In this document: piece after piece, positions 32,984 to 42,624 of the stretch
Layout: the number at the start of each line of letters is the position of its first letter
Numbering within the stretch: the stretch's first letter is position 1
Assembly (NCBI GenBank): GCA_021204045.1
Contig: JAJQAA010000044.1
Span: 50,221-114,220, forward strand
DNA: 64,000 nucleotides
Origin: Clostridiales bacterium
GTDB taxonomy: Bacteria > Bacillota > Clostridia > Lachnospirales > Lachnospiraceae
Direction: 5' to 3'
Position numbers and translations under genes: made by a program
Notes under the pieces: model-generated
What the model was told of the DNA's origin: nothing
Databases searched by the model: none
Seen by the model: only the letters and a program-made list of their open reading frames with translations

Positions 32984-34450
32984 TCAGGACTGTGCCTTAT
33001 AATTGTAGCTGTCCAGCAGCTGATTCTTGATGTGCCAGAGCTCGTTGGAGAGATCGACGTGAACCTCATGCGGGTATTCCAGGCGCAGCGACTCTTCCCA
33101 CAGCGTCGCCATTTCCTGTTTGCAGTATTCGCGGATATCCATGACCCTGGGCGTCTGATAGACGCATTCGCCGTTCTGGAAGACCGGCACAAGCAGCTCT
33201 CGCATTGTGTAGCTGCCCGGGGCAAGATGGGTCTTTTTCCAGGTTTCCTTCGGGTCAAACAGCAGCAGGGAGTTGGCGGTATTGTATTTTTCTTCTACCA
33301 GGCAGATCAGGTCGGCGATAATCTTGCCGGTCTTTTTGTTGTAAATGCGTCGGATCGTCTTATTACCCGGATTGGTGATCTTCTCCGCGTTTTCCGAGAG
33401 CTTGATTTTGGGAATGAATTTGCCGGTTTCCCGGTCCAGAATCGCTGCCAGCTTGTAGACGCCGCCGAAGGACGGGCAGTCCTTGGAGGTGATGAGGTTT
33501 GTGCCGACGCCCCAGGAGTTGATTGCCGCGCCCTGAAGCTTCAGGGAAGAGATCAGTGTCTCATCGAGGTCGTTGGAGGCGGAGATCACGGCGTCGGTGA
33601 AGCCCTCCGCGTCGAGCATCTTTTTGGCTTCCTTGGAGAGATAGGCAAGGTCGCCGCTGTCCAGGCGGATGCCGTAGAAGGTCAGCGGAATACCGGCTTC
33701 GCGCATTTCTTTAAAGACCTTGATTGCGTTGGGGATGCCGGAGCCGAGCGTGTCGTAGGTATCGACCAGCAGGATGCAGGCGGACGGGTAGAGACGGGCG
33801 TAGGTGCGGAAGGCAGTCAGCTCGTCCGGGAAGCTCATGATCCAGCTGTGCGCGTGGGTGCCCTTTACCGGGACGTCAAACATCTGGCCGCAGAGGACGT
33901 TTGAGGTACCAATGCAGCCGCCGATCATCGCGGCGCGGGCGCCGTAGATACCGGCGTCCGGCCCCTGGGCGCGGCGCAGGCCGAATTCCATAACACCGTC
34001 TCCCTGGGCCGCATAGACGACACGAGCCGCCTTGGTGGCGATCAGGGACTGGTGATTGACAATGTTGAGCAGGGCGGTCTCAATCAGCTGAGCCTCCATG
34101 ATCGGCGCGATTACCTTAACAATCGGTTCGCGCGGGAAGATCACCGTTCCCTCAGGGATCGCGTAGATATCGCCGGAAAAATGGAAGCTGCGCAGGTAAT
34201 CCAGGAAATCTTCGTCGAACAGGCCGACTGTGCGCAGATAGTCGATATCCTCATCGTCAAAATGCAGGTTTTTGATGTACTCAATGACCTGATCAAGACC
34301 TGCGCAGATGGCGTAGCCGCCGCCAGCGGGGTTGTCGCGGTAAAAAGCGTCGAAGATGACCGTCTCGTTGGCGTCCTTCTCTTTGAAGTAGCCCTGCATC
34401 ATGGTCAGCTCGTACAGGTCTGTGAGCAGGGTCAGGTTGCGTGTACTCAT
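32984..34450 (-). CDS. pncB: Nicotinate phosphoribosyltransferase
   Basis: PncB makes nicotinate mononucleotide from nicotinate and PRPP in NAD salvage. The 488-aa protein has LLTDLYELTMMQGYF, EFGLRRAQGPD with the catalytic region, KGTHAHSWIMSF, I-R-L-D-S-G-D-L-A-Y-L and GVGTNLITSKD, all characteristic. CGGAGGAAA lies before its ATG. It is a single gene; a ~250-nt gap separates it from the divergent toxin-antitoxin pair. Confidence 0.95.
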   Translation of the reverse strand: MSTRNLTLLTDLYELTMMQGYFKEKDANETVIFDAFYRDNPAGGGYAICAGLDQVIEYIKNLHFDDEDIDYLRTVGLFDEDFLDYLRSFHFSGDIYAIPEGTVIFPREPIVKVIAPIMEAQLIETALLNIVNHQSLIATKAARVVYAAQGDGVMEFGLRRAQGPDAGIYGARAAMIGGCIGTSNVLCGQMFDVPVKGTHAHSWIMSFPDELTAFRTYARLYPSACILLVDTYDTLGSGIPNAIKVFKEMREAGIPLTFYGIRLDSGDLAYLSKEAKKMLDAEGFTDAVISASNDLDETLISSLKLQGAAINSWGVGTNLITSKDCPSFGGVYKLAAILDRETGKFIPKIKLSENAEKITNPGNKTIRRIYNKKTGKIIADLICLVEEKYNTANSLLLFDPKETWKKTHLAPGSYTMRELLVPVFQNGECVYQTPRVMDIREYCKQEMATLWEESLRLEYPHEVHVDLSNELWHIKNQLLDSYNYKAQS

Positions 34451-34640
34451 AATAATTTTCCTCCGGGAGAATAAGGGTAACGTCCAGGACGATTGTGGTT
34501 GTTCCGGACAGATGCGTAAAATTTAGGTGAAGTATAGCAAAAAAAACGGGAAAAGGCAAATTGCGTGTTAATGATTTAACAATCCTTGCTTTGAGAATAT
34601 TGGATTGTTTTTACGGTGTTTTTACAGAATGGAAAACATA

Positions 34641-34690
34641 TTGACAGTACCTAATATATCATATATAATAAATATCGGATAAAACCGATA
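34641..34690 (+). promoter_or_regulatory. higBA promoter and overlapping operator
   Basis: TTGACA (34641-34646), 17 nt, TATAAT (34664-34669), start near 34676. The dyad TATCGG-N6-CCGATA (34673-34690) covers the start and is a natural site for the HigA-like antitoxin. Confidence 0.7.
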
Positions 34691-34703
34691 AATGGAGATA
34701 CAA

Positions 34704-35061
34704 ATGAGAAAGCTAGAAATTATCTTTTATGATACACCAGATGGGACAGAACCTGTGCGGAAGTTTTTGGATGGCCTCGACATAAAAATGAGAGCGAAAA
34801 TGGTCAGAACGATTAAATTGTTGCAGGATAACGGCAGTGATTTAAGAGAACCCACTTCAAAATCATTAGGGGATGGTATTTTTGAGTTACGGGCGCAGAT
34901 GGGAAACAATATAACGAGGGTGTTGTATTTTTTTTATCGGTAATAAAGCAATCTTAACAAATGGATTCGTGAAAAAATCCCAAAAGACTCCAATTAGTGA
35001 AATCGACAAGGCAAAGCGATATCGGGCAGAATATTTGGAAAGGATGAAAAACAGATCATGA
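34704..35061 (+). pseudogene. higB: HigB/RelE-type toxin with a frameshift at a T8 run
   Basis: The first frame runs from ATG 34704 (GGAGA five bases upstream) and matches phage-derived Gp49/HigB toxins (TPDGTEPVRKFLDGLD, DGIFELRAQMGNNITRVLYFF). At TTTTTTTT (34928-34935) it leaves the family and stops at 34943. One T fewer restores the expected IGNKAILTNGFVKKSQKTP ending, which runs to TGA 35059-35061 and overlaps the antitoxin ATG as ATGA. The preserved downstream frame suggests a very recent mutation, a sequencing error in the homopolymer, or slippage-dependent expression. HigB toxins cleave mRNA on ribosomes. Confidence 0.8.
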
Positions 35062-35345
35062 CAAATTTTGATGATTATTTAAATGAACAGTTAAAAAATC
35101 CTGAGTTCAGGGAAGAATATGACGCCTTGGAACCGGAATTTTCCATTATTCAATCAATGATTGATGCACGACGCGAGACCGGTATAACCCAGAAACAGCT
35201 TTCCGAACGAACCGGTATATCACAGAGTGATATCAGTAAATTTGAACGTGGCGGCGGCAACCCTTCTATCAGGACATTGCGCCGGTTGGCTGCGGGGCTT
35301 GGCATGCGTGTGAAAATCGAGTTTCAGCCGCTGACAAGGCGATAA
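35058..35345 (+). CDS. higA: HigA-type XRE antitoxin
   Basis: The 95-aa protein has an N-terminal toxin-neutralising part (residues 1-35) and an XRE helix-turn-helix (I-T-Q-K-Q-L-S-E-R-T-G-I-S-Q-S-D-I-S-K-F-E). Its start overlaps the restored toxin frame, the usual higB-higA order. It probably represses the pair at the dyad 34673-34690. If the toxin is truly broken, this is an orphan antitoxin. Confidence 0.88.
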   Translation: MTNFDDYLNEQLKNPEFREEYDALEPEFSIIQSMIDARRETGITQKQLSERTGISQSDISKFERGGGNPSIRTLRRLAAGLGMRVKIEFQPLTRR

Positions 35346-35363
35346 GCCCCGGGAAATCGGAAC

Positions 35364-35392
35364 TTGACAACACCGGAACAGTTGCATATAAT
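35364..35392 (+). promoter_or_regulatory. Consensus promoter of the ileS T-box transcript
   Basis: TTGACA (35364-35369), 17 nt, TATAAT (35387-35392): both hexamers are exact consensus. Start near 35399. Confidence 0.8.
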
Positions 35393-35409
35393 GTAGAAGA
35401 ATCTCAAAC

Positions 35410-35690
35410 GATCAAAAGAATCAAGCGCAAAGACGTTGACGGAGACAGTAGGGCCGCAGGCGAAAGCCGCAGCGAGCCGGGGAAGGTGAGAGCCCGGCGC
35501 CGGTAGCGCGGCAGACGAAGATCACTCCCGAGTTGCAGGCTGAAGCTGCCGCCGCGTAGGGCTGCAGGGCGTAGGCTGAGCCGGAGGTCCCGCCGTTATC
35601 GGGGAAACATATGTTGGTATGCGGTAATAGGTGGTAGAGCGGAAGTGTGCTTCCGTCCTGATTACAGGACGGAGGCTTTTTTTCTTACAG
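35410..35690 (+). promoter_or_regulatory. T-box riboswitch (isoleucine) controlling ileS
   Basis: Stem I features are visible: ACAGTA (35445-35450), AGCGAGCCGGGGAAGGTGAG (35471-35490) and the distal specifier region GAAG-ATC-ACTCCCGAG with specifier ATC (Ile) at 35521-35523. The antiterminator T-box sequence AATAGGTGGTAGAGC lies at 35626-35640, with the tRNA-end-pairing TGGT. The competing terminator is at 35648-35684. Uncharged tRNA-Ile would stabilise the antiterminator and switch ileS on. The ATC specifier agrees with the downstream gene. Confidence 0.9.
35648..35684 (+). terminator. T-box terminator hairpin
   Basis: TCCGTCCTG (35652-35660) pairs with CAGGACGGA (35665-35673) around an ATTA loop, followed by GGC and TTTTTTT. 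Confidence 0.85.
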
Positions 35691-35843
35691 GAATTCATTC
35701 CTGCTTTTTCGTACGGCTCAGCGATGCGGACTGATCTACGCGGTCGGATCCGCGCGGTCCGCCGCATGGGCGGCAGCCGTTACCACCCCCGCATTCACGG
35801 AAAACGTGCAGAACACAATCACCAGGAGGAAATGAAGGAAGCT

Positions 35844-38800
35844 ATGTATGACAAGGTATCTACAGATTTAAAATTTGTAGAGAGGGAAAAGGATGTCGAG
35901 AAATTCTGGCGGGAGAACCACATTTTCCAGAAATCGATGGAAAACCGCAAGGAGGGTCCGACGTACACATTCTACGACGGTCCGCCTACGGCCAACGGCA
36001 AGCCGCACATCGGCCATGTGCTGACCCGCGTGATCAAGGATATGATCCCGCGCTACCGCACGATGAAGGGCTATCTGGTGCCGCGCAAGGCTGGCTGGGA
36101 TACGCACGGTCTGCCGGTAGAGCTGGAGGTGGAGCGCACGCTCGGCCTTGACGGCAAGGAGCAGATCGAGCAGTATGGTCTGGAGCCGTTTATCGAGCAC
36201 TGCAAGGAAAGCGTCTGGAAGTACAAGGGCATGTGGGAGGATTTCTCCGGCACGGTCGGCTTCTGGGCGGATATGGATGATCCTTATGTGACCTATCACG
36301 ACGATTTCATTGAGTCGGAGTGGTGGGCGTTAAAAGAGATCTGGAAGAAGGGGCTTCTATACAAGGGATTTAAGATCGTGCCCTACTGCCCGCGCTGCGG
36401 TACGCCGCTCTCTTCCCATGAGGTGGCGCAGGGCTACAAGTCCGTAAAGGAGCGCTCCGCGGTCGTCCGCTTTAAGGTGAAGGGCGAGGACGCGTATTTC
36501 CTGGCCTGGACGACGACGCCGTGGACGCTGCCATCGAATGTGGCGCTCTGCGTGAACCCGTCCGATACCTATGTGAAGGCGAAGGCGGCGGACGGCTATA
36601 TCTATTATATGGCGCAGGCGCTGCTGGATGCGGTGCTCGGCGGTCTGGCAAAAGACGGGGAACCGGCCTACGAGATTCTGGAAACATTCGTCGGCAAGGA
36701 TCTGGAATATAAAGAATACGAACCGCTGTTTGCGTGTGCCGGAGAGGCGGCGGCAAAGCAGCGCAAGAAAGCGCATTTTGTGACCTGCGACAATTACGTG
36801 TCCATGTCGGATGGTACCGGCATCGTCCACATTGCCCCGGCGTTCGGTGAGGACGACTCCCGGATCGGGCGCAATTATGACCTGCCCTTTGTGCAGTTCG
36901 TGGACGGCAAGGGCAATATGACGGCGGAGACGCCTTACGCGGGCCTGTTTGTCAAGAAAGCGGATCCGGAGGTATTAAAGGATCTGGACGCGGAGGGAAA
37001 GCTGTTTTCCGCGCCGAAGTTTGAGCACGACTATCCGTTCTGCTGGCGCTGCGATACGCCGCTGATTTACTATGCGCGCGAATCCTGGTACATCAAGATG
37101 ACGGCCGTGCGCGACGACCTGATCCGCAACAACAATACGATCAACTGGATCCCGGAGAGCATCGGCAAGGGACGCTTCGGAGACTGGCTGGAAAATGTCC
37201 AGGATTGGGCGGTCAGCCGCAACCGCTACTGGGGCACGCCGTTAAATATCTGGCAGTGCGAGGGCTGCGGCCATATGGAGAGCGTTGGCTCCCGCGAGGA
37301 ACTGTACGTGATGAGCGGAAACGAGGCGGCGAAGACCGTGGAGCTGCATCGTCCCTACATCGACGAGATCACCTGCGTCTGCCCGGAATGCGGCGGCACG
37401 ATGCGCCGGGTACCCGAGGTCATCGACTGCTGGTTCGATTCCGGTGCGATGCCCTTTGCGCAGCACCATTATCCGTTTGAAAATCAGGATACCTTCAAAA
37501 AACAGTTCCCGGCGCAGTTTATCTCGGAAGCTGTGGATCAGACACGAGGCTGGTTTTACTCGCTGTTGGCGGAGTCGACGATTTTGTTCGACTGTTCTCC
37601 CTATGAGAACGTCATCGTCCTCGGCCATGTGCAGGATGAGAACGGCCAGAAGATGAGCAAATCGAAAGGTAACGCGGTTGACCCGTTTGACGCGCTCGCT
37701 TCCTACGGCGCGGACGCGATCCGCTGGTATTTCTACATCAACAGCGCCCCGTGGCTGCCGAACCGTTTCCATGGTAAGGCCGTGCAGGAGGGACAGCGCA
37801 AATTTATGGGCACGCTGTGGAATACCTATGCCTTCTTCGTGCTCTACGCAAATATCGACAATTTTGACGCCACAAAGTACACGCTGGACTATGACGCGCT
37901 GGGCGTGATGGACCGCTGGATCCTCTCGAAAATGAATTCCATGGTGCGCGACGTCGACGGTCATCTGGACAATTACCGCATCCCGGAGGCGGCTCGCTCA
38001 CTGCAGGATTTTGTCGATGATTTGAGCAACTGGTACGTACGCTGCAGCCGGGAGCGTTTCTGGGCGAAGGGCATGGAGCAGGACAAGATCAACGCTTACA
38101 TGACGCTGTACACGGCGCTGGTCACGGTTGCCAAGGCGGCGGCACCGATGATTCCGTTTATGACCGAGCAGATTTACCGCAACCTGGTCTGCAGCATTGA
38201 CAAATCGGCTCCGGAGAGCGTGCATCTGTGCGATTTCCCGAGAGCGGACGAGTCGCGCATCGACAGGCAGCTTGAGGCAGACATGGACGAGGTCTTAAAG
38301 ATCGTCGTGTTCGGCCGTGCGGCGAGAAATACGGCGAATATCAAGAACCGTCAGCCGATCGGTACGATGTATGTGCGGGCTGACCATGAGCTGAGCGAGT
38401 ATTATGTGGAGATCATCGAGGATGAGCTGAATGTGAAATCTGTGCAGTTCGTCGATGATGTGCGCAGCTTTACGACCTACAGCTTCAAGCCGCAGCTGAA
38501 GACGGTCGGACCGAAGTACGGCAAACAGCTGGGCAATATCCGCAAGGCACTGTCTGAGATCGACGGCAACGCCGCGATGGATCAGCTGAAAGCGGAGGGT
38601 GCGCTGCGCTTCGATTTCGGCGCGGAGCCCGTTGTGCTGGAAGAAGCCGATCTGCTGATCGAGATGGCGCAGACGCCGGGCTACGTCTCTGAGGGAGATA
38701 ATTATGTGACGGTAGCGCTGGATACGAATCTGACGCCGGAGCTGATCGAAGAGGGCTTTGTGCGCGAGCTGATCAGCAAGATTCAGACGATGCGTAAGGA

Positions 38801-39008
38801 AGCGGGTTTTGAGGTCATGGACCACATCCGCGTATATCAGCAGGCGAATGATAAGCTTGCGGCAATATTGAAAGATCACGGAGATGAAATCCAAAGCGAG
38901 GTACTGGCCGACGACATTCTGCAGGGACAGATGGGCGGCTATGTGAAGGAATGGAACATCAACGGAGAGAACGTAACCCTGGGAGTCGAGAAAGTCGACC
39001 GCGGCTGA
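35844..39008 (+). CDS. ileS: Isoleucyl-tRNA synthetase
   Basis: The 1054-aa class I synthetase has the HIGH motif (PPTANGKPHIGHVLTRVIKD), the editing-domain W-T-T-T-P-W-T-L-P-S-N block, and KMSKSKGN. Its length and Asn/Asp-rich C-terminal domain fit the long IleS type seen in archaea, eukaryotes and some Clostridia, often less mupirocin-sensitive. ATG 35844 has GAAGGAA upstream; ATG 35832 abuts AGGAGGA and adds four residues. A hairpin (about 35723-35766) lies between the T-box and the start. Confidence 0.95.
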   Translation: MYDKVSTDLKFVEREKDVEKFWRENHIFQKSMENRKEGPTYTFYDGPPTANGKPHIGHVLTRVIKDMIPRYRTMKGYLVPRKAGWDTHGLPVELEVERTLGLDGKEQIEQYGLEPFIEHCKESVWKYKGMWEDFSGTVGFWADMDDPYVTYHDDFIESEWWALKEIWKKGLLYKGFKIVPYCPRCGTPLSSHEVAQGYKSVKERSAVVRFKVKGEDAYFLAWTTTPWTLPSNVALCVNPSDTYVKAKAADGYIYYMAQALLDAVLGGLAKDGEPAYEILETFVGKDLEYKEYEPLFACAGEAAAKQRKKAHFVTCDNYVSMSDGTGIVHIAPAFGEDDSRIGRNYDLPFVQFVDGKGNMTAETPYAGLFVKKADPEVLKDLDAEGKLFSAPKFEHDYPFCWRCDTPLIYYARESWYIKMTAVRDDLIRNNNTINWIPESIGKGRFGDWLENVQDWAVSRNRYWGTPLNIWQCEGCGHMESVGSREELYVMSGNEAAKTVELHRPYIDEITCVCPECGGTMRRVPEVIDCWFDSGAMPFAQHHYPFENQDTFKKQFPAQFISEAVDQTRGWFYSLLAESTILFDCSPYENVIVLGHVQDENGQKMSKSKGNAVDPFDALASYGADAIRWYFYINSAPWLPNRFHGKAVQEGQRKFMGTLWNTYAFFVLYANIDNFDATKYTLDYDALGVMDRWILSKMNSMVRDVDGHLDNYRIPEAARSLQDFVDDLSNWYVRCSRERFWAKGMEQDKINAYMTLYTALVTVAKAAAPMIPFMTEQIYRNLVCSIDKSAPESVHLCDFPRADESRIDRQLEADMDEVLKIVVFGRAARNTANIKNRQPIGTMYVRADHELSEYYVEIIEDELNVKSVQFVDDVRSFTTYSFKPQLKTVGPKYGKQLGNIRKALSEIDGNAAMDQLKAEGALRFDFGAEPVVLEEADLLIEMAQTPGYVSEGDNYVTVALDTNLTPELIEEGFVRELISKIQTMRKEAGFEVMDHIRVYQQANDKLAAILKDHGDEIQSEVLADDILQGQMGGYVKEWNINGENVTLGVEKVDRG

Positions 39009-39037
39009 GAACGCGGCGGCAGATGGAGGGAACAAAC

Positions 39038-41497
39038 ATGAATAATAAGATGGGATTTGAAAAGGAAACATTTAAGCGCAGCGTCATTTACAATCTGAAA
39101 AACACTTACCGCCGGACCGTGGATGAGGCGACCCCGGCTCAGATGTACCAGGCGGTGGCTTACGCGGTGAAGGACGTCATCATCGACGAGTGGATCGCGA
39201 CCCACAAGGCCTATGAAAAGCAGGATGTCAAGACGCTGTATTATCTTTCCATGGAGTTTTTGATGGGGCGTGCCCTGGGCAACAACATCATCAATATTAT
39301 GGCGCAGAAGGAAGTGCGGGAGGCGCTCGACGAGCTGGGCTTTGATCTGAACCTGATCGAAGACCAGGAGCCGGATCCGGCTCTGGGCAACGGCGGCTTG
39401 GGCCGTCTGGCTGCATGCTTCCTGGATTCGCTGGCGACGCTGGGCTATCCGGCCTACGGCTGCGGGATCCGTTATCATTACGGCATGTTCAAGCAGAAGA
39501 TCGAGAACGGCTATCAGGTGGAGATCCCGGACGAGTGGCTCAAGGACGGCAACCCCTTCGAGGTGCGCCGTTATGAGTACGCGACGGAGGTCAAATTCGG
39601 CGGCTATGTGCGCACGGTCTGGGAAAATGGGCGTGAGCATTATGTACAGGAGGGCTATCAGTCGGTGCGCACGGTTCCCTATGATCTGCCGATCGTCGGC
39701 TATGGCAACAACGTCGTCAATACGCTGCGTATCTGGGACGCCGAGGCGATCACGACCTTCAGCCTGGATTCCTTCGACCGCGGCGACTATCAGAAGGCCA
39801 CGGAGCAGGAAAATCTGGCCAAGACGATCTGCGACGTGCTTTACCCGAACGACAACCATTACGCCGGTAAGGAGCTGCGTTTAAAGCAGCAGTATTTCTT
39901 CATCTCGGCGAGCGTGCAGCGCGCGGTGGCCAAATACATGGAAAAACACGACGATGTGCGCAAATTCTACGAGAAAAACGTTTTCCAGCTCAACGATACG
40001 CACCCGACCATGGCGGTCGCGGAACTGATGCGTATCCTTCTGGACGAGTACCGTCTGACCTGGGACGAGGCCTGGGAAGTGACCACGAAGACCTGCGCCT
40101 ACACGAACCATACGATCATGGCCGAGGCGCTGGAGAAATGGCCGATTGAGCTGTTCTCCCGCCTGCTGCCGCGCGTGTACCAGATCGTTGAGGAGATCAA
40201 CCGCCGTTTTGTGGAGAAGATCCGCCTGGCTTACCCGGGTGACCAGAGCAAGATCGCGAAGATGGCGATCATCTACGACGGCCAGGTGAAGATGGCGCAC
40301 ATGGCGATCGCCGCGAGCTTTTCCGTCAACGGCGTGGCCCGTCTGCACACCGAGATTCTCAAGAATCAGGAGCTGCATGATTTCTATGAGATGATGCCGG
40401 AAAAATTCAACAATAAGACTAATGGCATTACCCAGCGCCGTTTCCTGCTGCACGGCAATCCGCTGCTGTCCGACTGGGTGATCAGTAAGATCGGCGATGA
40501 GTGGATCACAAATCTGCCGGCGATCAGCAAGCTCAAGCTGTATGTGGACGATGAGAAATGCCAGCATGAGTTTATGAACATTAAATACCAGAACAAACTG
40601 CGCCTGGCGAAATATATCAGGGAACACAACGGAATTGAGGTCGATCCGCGATCGATTTTTGACGTGCAGGTCAAGCGCCTGCATGAGTACAAGCGCCAGC
40701 TGATGAACATTCTCCATGTGATGTATCTGTACAACCAGATCAAGGAGAATCCGAACCTGGATATGGTGCCGCGCACCTTCATCTTCGGAGCTAAGGCGGC
40801 CGCGGGCTACAAGATCGCAAAGCTGACGATCAAGCTGATCAATTCCGTGGCCGACATGATCAACAACGACCGCTCGATCAACGGCAAGATCAAGGTTGTC
40901 TTCATTGAGGACTACCGCGTTTCCAACGCGGAGATCATCTTCGCGGCGGCGGACGTCAGCGAACAGATTTCCACAGCCAGCAAGGAGGCGTCCGGTACCG
41001 GCAACATGAAATTCATGCTCAACGGCGCGGTGACGATCGGTACGATGGACGGCGCGAACGTCGAGATCGTCGAGGAAGTCGGCGAGGATAACGCCTTTAT
41101 TTTCGGCACATCCTCGAACGAGATCATCGCGCTGGAGCAGAACGGCCAGTACGATCCGATGCAGATATTCAACACCGACCAGGATATCCGCCATGTGCTG
41201 ATGCAGCTGATCAACGGCTACTACTGCCCGCAGGATCCGGAGCTGTTCCGCGATATTTACAATTCCCTGCTGAACACACAGAGCAGCTCACGCGCGGACA
41301 CCTATTTCATTCTCAAGGATTTCCGCATGTACGCCGAGGCGCAGCAGCGCGTAGACGCGGCCTACCGCGACCAGAGGGCCTGGGCGCGTATGGCGATGCT
41401 CAATACAGCCAGCTGCGGCAAGTTCACCTCAGACCGCACGATCGAGGAGTACGTCAAGGATATCTGGCACCTGAATAAGGTGCAGGTCGACATGTGA
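39038..41497 (+). CDS. glgP: Glycogen/starch/alpha-glucan phosphorylase
   Basis: The 819-aa enzyme releases glucose-1-phosphate from alpha-1,4-glucan. It has E-P-D-P-A-L-G-N-G-G-L-G-R-L-A-A-C-F-L-D-S, QLNDTHPTMAVAELMR, TNGITQRR and the pyridoxal-phosphate lysine in EASGTGNMKFMLNGA. GGAGGG (39025-39030) precedes ATG 39038, which lies 29 nt after the ileS stop. Readthrough from ileS is possible, but the pairing looks incidental. Confidence 0.95.
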   Translation: MNNKMGFEKETFKRSVIYNLKNTYRRTVDEATPAQMYQAVAYAVKDVIIDEWIATHKAYEKQDVKTLYYLSMEFLMGRALGNNIINIMAQKEVREALDELGFDLNLIEDQEPDPALGNGGLGRLAACFLDSLATLGYPAYGCGIRYHYGMFKQKIENGYQVEIPDEWLKDGNPFEVRRYEYATEVKFGGYVRTVWENGREHYVQEGYQSVRTVPYDLPIVGYGNNVVNTLRIWDAEAITTFSLDSFDRGDYQKATEQENLAKTICDVLYPNDNHYAGKELRLKQQYFFISASVQRAVAKYMEKHDDVRKFYEKNVFQLNDTHPTMAVAELMRILLDEYRLTWDEAWEVTTKTCAYTNHTIMAEALEKWPIELFSRLLPRVYQIVEEINRRFVEKIRLAYPGDQSKIAKMAIIYDGQVKMAHMAIAASFSVNGVARLHTEILKNQELHDFYEMMPEKFNNKTNGITQRRFLLHGNPLLSDWVISKIGDEWITNLPAISKLKLYVDDEKCQHEFMNIKYQNKLRLAKYIREHNGIEVDPRSIFDVQVKRLHEYKRQLMNILHVMYLYNQIKENPNLDMVPRTFIFGAKAAAGYKIAKLTIKLINSVADMINNDRSINGKIKVVFIEDYRVSNAEIIFAAADVSEQISTASKEASGTGNMKFMLNGAVTIGTMDGANVEIVEEVGEDNAFIFGTSSNEIIALEQNGQYDPMQIFNTDQDIRHVLMQLINGYYCPQDPELFRDIYNSLLNTQSSSRADTYFILKDFRMYAEAQQRVDAAYRDQRAWARMAMLNTASCGKFTSDRTIEEYVKDIWHLNKVQVDM

Positions 41498-41516
41498 GAC
41501 CCAAGGTCTCACCAGT
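41494..41516 (+). other. Small hairpin over the glgP stop codon
   Basis: GTGAGACC (41494-41501) pairs perfectly with GGTCTCAC (41505-41512) over a 3-nt loop and includes the TGA stop. Confidence 0.45.
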
Positions 41517-41544
41517 TTTGATACATGAAAAGGTCAGGAATAAT

Positions 41545-41590
41545 AAAAAAATCCCTTCATAGACTGATAATAGTCGGGAGGGATTTTTTT
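41545..41590 (+). terminator. Terminator whose 3' arm contains the spoIID-like ribosome site
   Basis: AAAAAAATCCCT (41545-41556) pairs over 12 bp with AGGGATTTTTTT (41579-41590), with an inner GACT/AGTC stem. It has all features of an intrinsic terminator for glgP. The 3' arm holds GGGAGGGA, the only good ribosome site for the gene starting at 41591. Confidence 0.8.
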
Positions 41591-42583
41591 ATGCGAAAAT
41601 GGCTGTTCGGCCTGGGGTTTATCTGGCTTTTTCCCTGTCTGGTATCTTTGATCTGCATGAGGGCGGCTGCGGCGGGGGAGCAGCGGCAGGAGGCGGATAC
41701 CCTGTTGGGTGCTGCCAGGATACCGACAGGGCAGGAGGAAGACAGTGATATTGTTCCGGAAGATGACCAGGAGCAGATTTCCCGGCGCATCATCCTGGAG
41801 CGGGACGGCATCCGGACCTATATGGAGCTGGAGGATTATCTGCCAGGTGTCGTCGCGTGTCAGATTGGCAGCGGGCACGAAGCGGCGACATTGCAGTGTC
41901 AGGCGGTGATCGCGCGCACTTACATCCGGCGTCTGATGGGTCAGCGCGGCGAGATCAATGAGGAGGAGCTGGATCTCGACTATCTTAGCGATATGCAGGC
42001 ATTGTCCGCGGGTCAGGACGAGCTGGCGCTGCGGCTTTCGGATTGCCGGGAAGCGGTACAGGCGACGCGTGGGGTAGTGATGAAATATGAAGATCAGTTT
42101 ATCCTGCCGCTGTTTCATGAGATGAGCGCCGGACGCACGCGCACGGGAGACGCGCAGTTTCCTTATCTTCAGTCTGTGGACAGCTCTTCCGATTGCGAGA
42201 AAGAAAATTATCTGCAGACCTGTACCTGGAGTCGCGAGGAATTTGCCGCCTTGATCAATGCGCTCTCGCTTTCCGCGCCGATCGCAACCGCGCAGCTTGC
42301 GGAGCAGATCCAGACGGTCAGCCGCGATGACGCCGGATATATGATGGAAATCAAGATTGGCGCGCATACCTACAGCGGTGAGGAAGTTCAGTATGCGCTC
42401 GGTCTTGCCTCCCCCTGTTTTACGATCAGCGGCGATGAAGCAGGCGTTCGGGTCACGGTGCGCGGCAGGGGACACGGCTACGGTTTAAGCCAGGCGGGAG
42501 CGGACGCGATGGCCAGGCAGGGCTGGGAATATACGGACATCCTGCGGTATTATTATAAAAATATATCGTTGATTTTTGAATAA
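41591..42583 (+). CDS. spoIID: SpoIID/LytB-domain sporulation protein
   Basis: SpoIID is a lytic transglycosylase that, with SpoIIM and SpoIIP, remodels peptidoglycan during engulfment. The 330-aa protein has one N-terminal membrane anchor (about residues 4-26), LEDYLPGVVACQIG with the catalytic-type Glu region, AVIARTYIRR and the C-terminal GRGHGYGLSQAGADAMA signature. The start ATG 41591 uses GGGAGGGA, buried in the terminator stem. A spoIIQ-like gene follows, as in other Clostridia. Confidence 0.85.
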   Translation: MRKWLFGLGFIWLFPCLVSLICMRAAAAGEQRQEADTLLGAARIPTGQEEDSDIVPEDDQEQISRRIILERDGIRTYMELEDYLPGVVACQIGSGHEAATLQCQAVIARTYIRRLMGQRGEINEEELDLDYLSDMQALSAGQDELALRLSDCREAVQATRGVVMKYEDQFILPLFHEMSAGRTRTGDAQFPYLQSVDSSSDCEKENYLQTCTWSREEFAALINALSLSAPIATAQLAEQIQTVSRDDAGYMMEIKIGAHTYSGEEVQYALGLASPCFTISGDEAGVRVTVRGRGHGYGLSQAGADAMARQGWEYTDILRYYYKNISLIFE

Positions 42584-42624
42584 CTCCGCCGCCTTTGGTA
42601 AAACTACTACCGAGGTGATAAACG

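Noticed and set aside
39881..41194. 437-codon antisense ORF opposite glgP
   Set aside because: Antisense shadow; sense strand is unambiguous.
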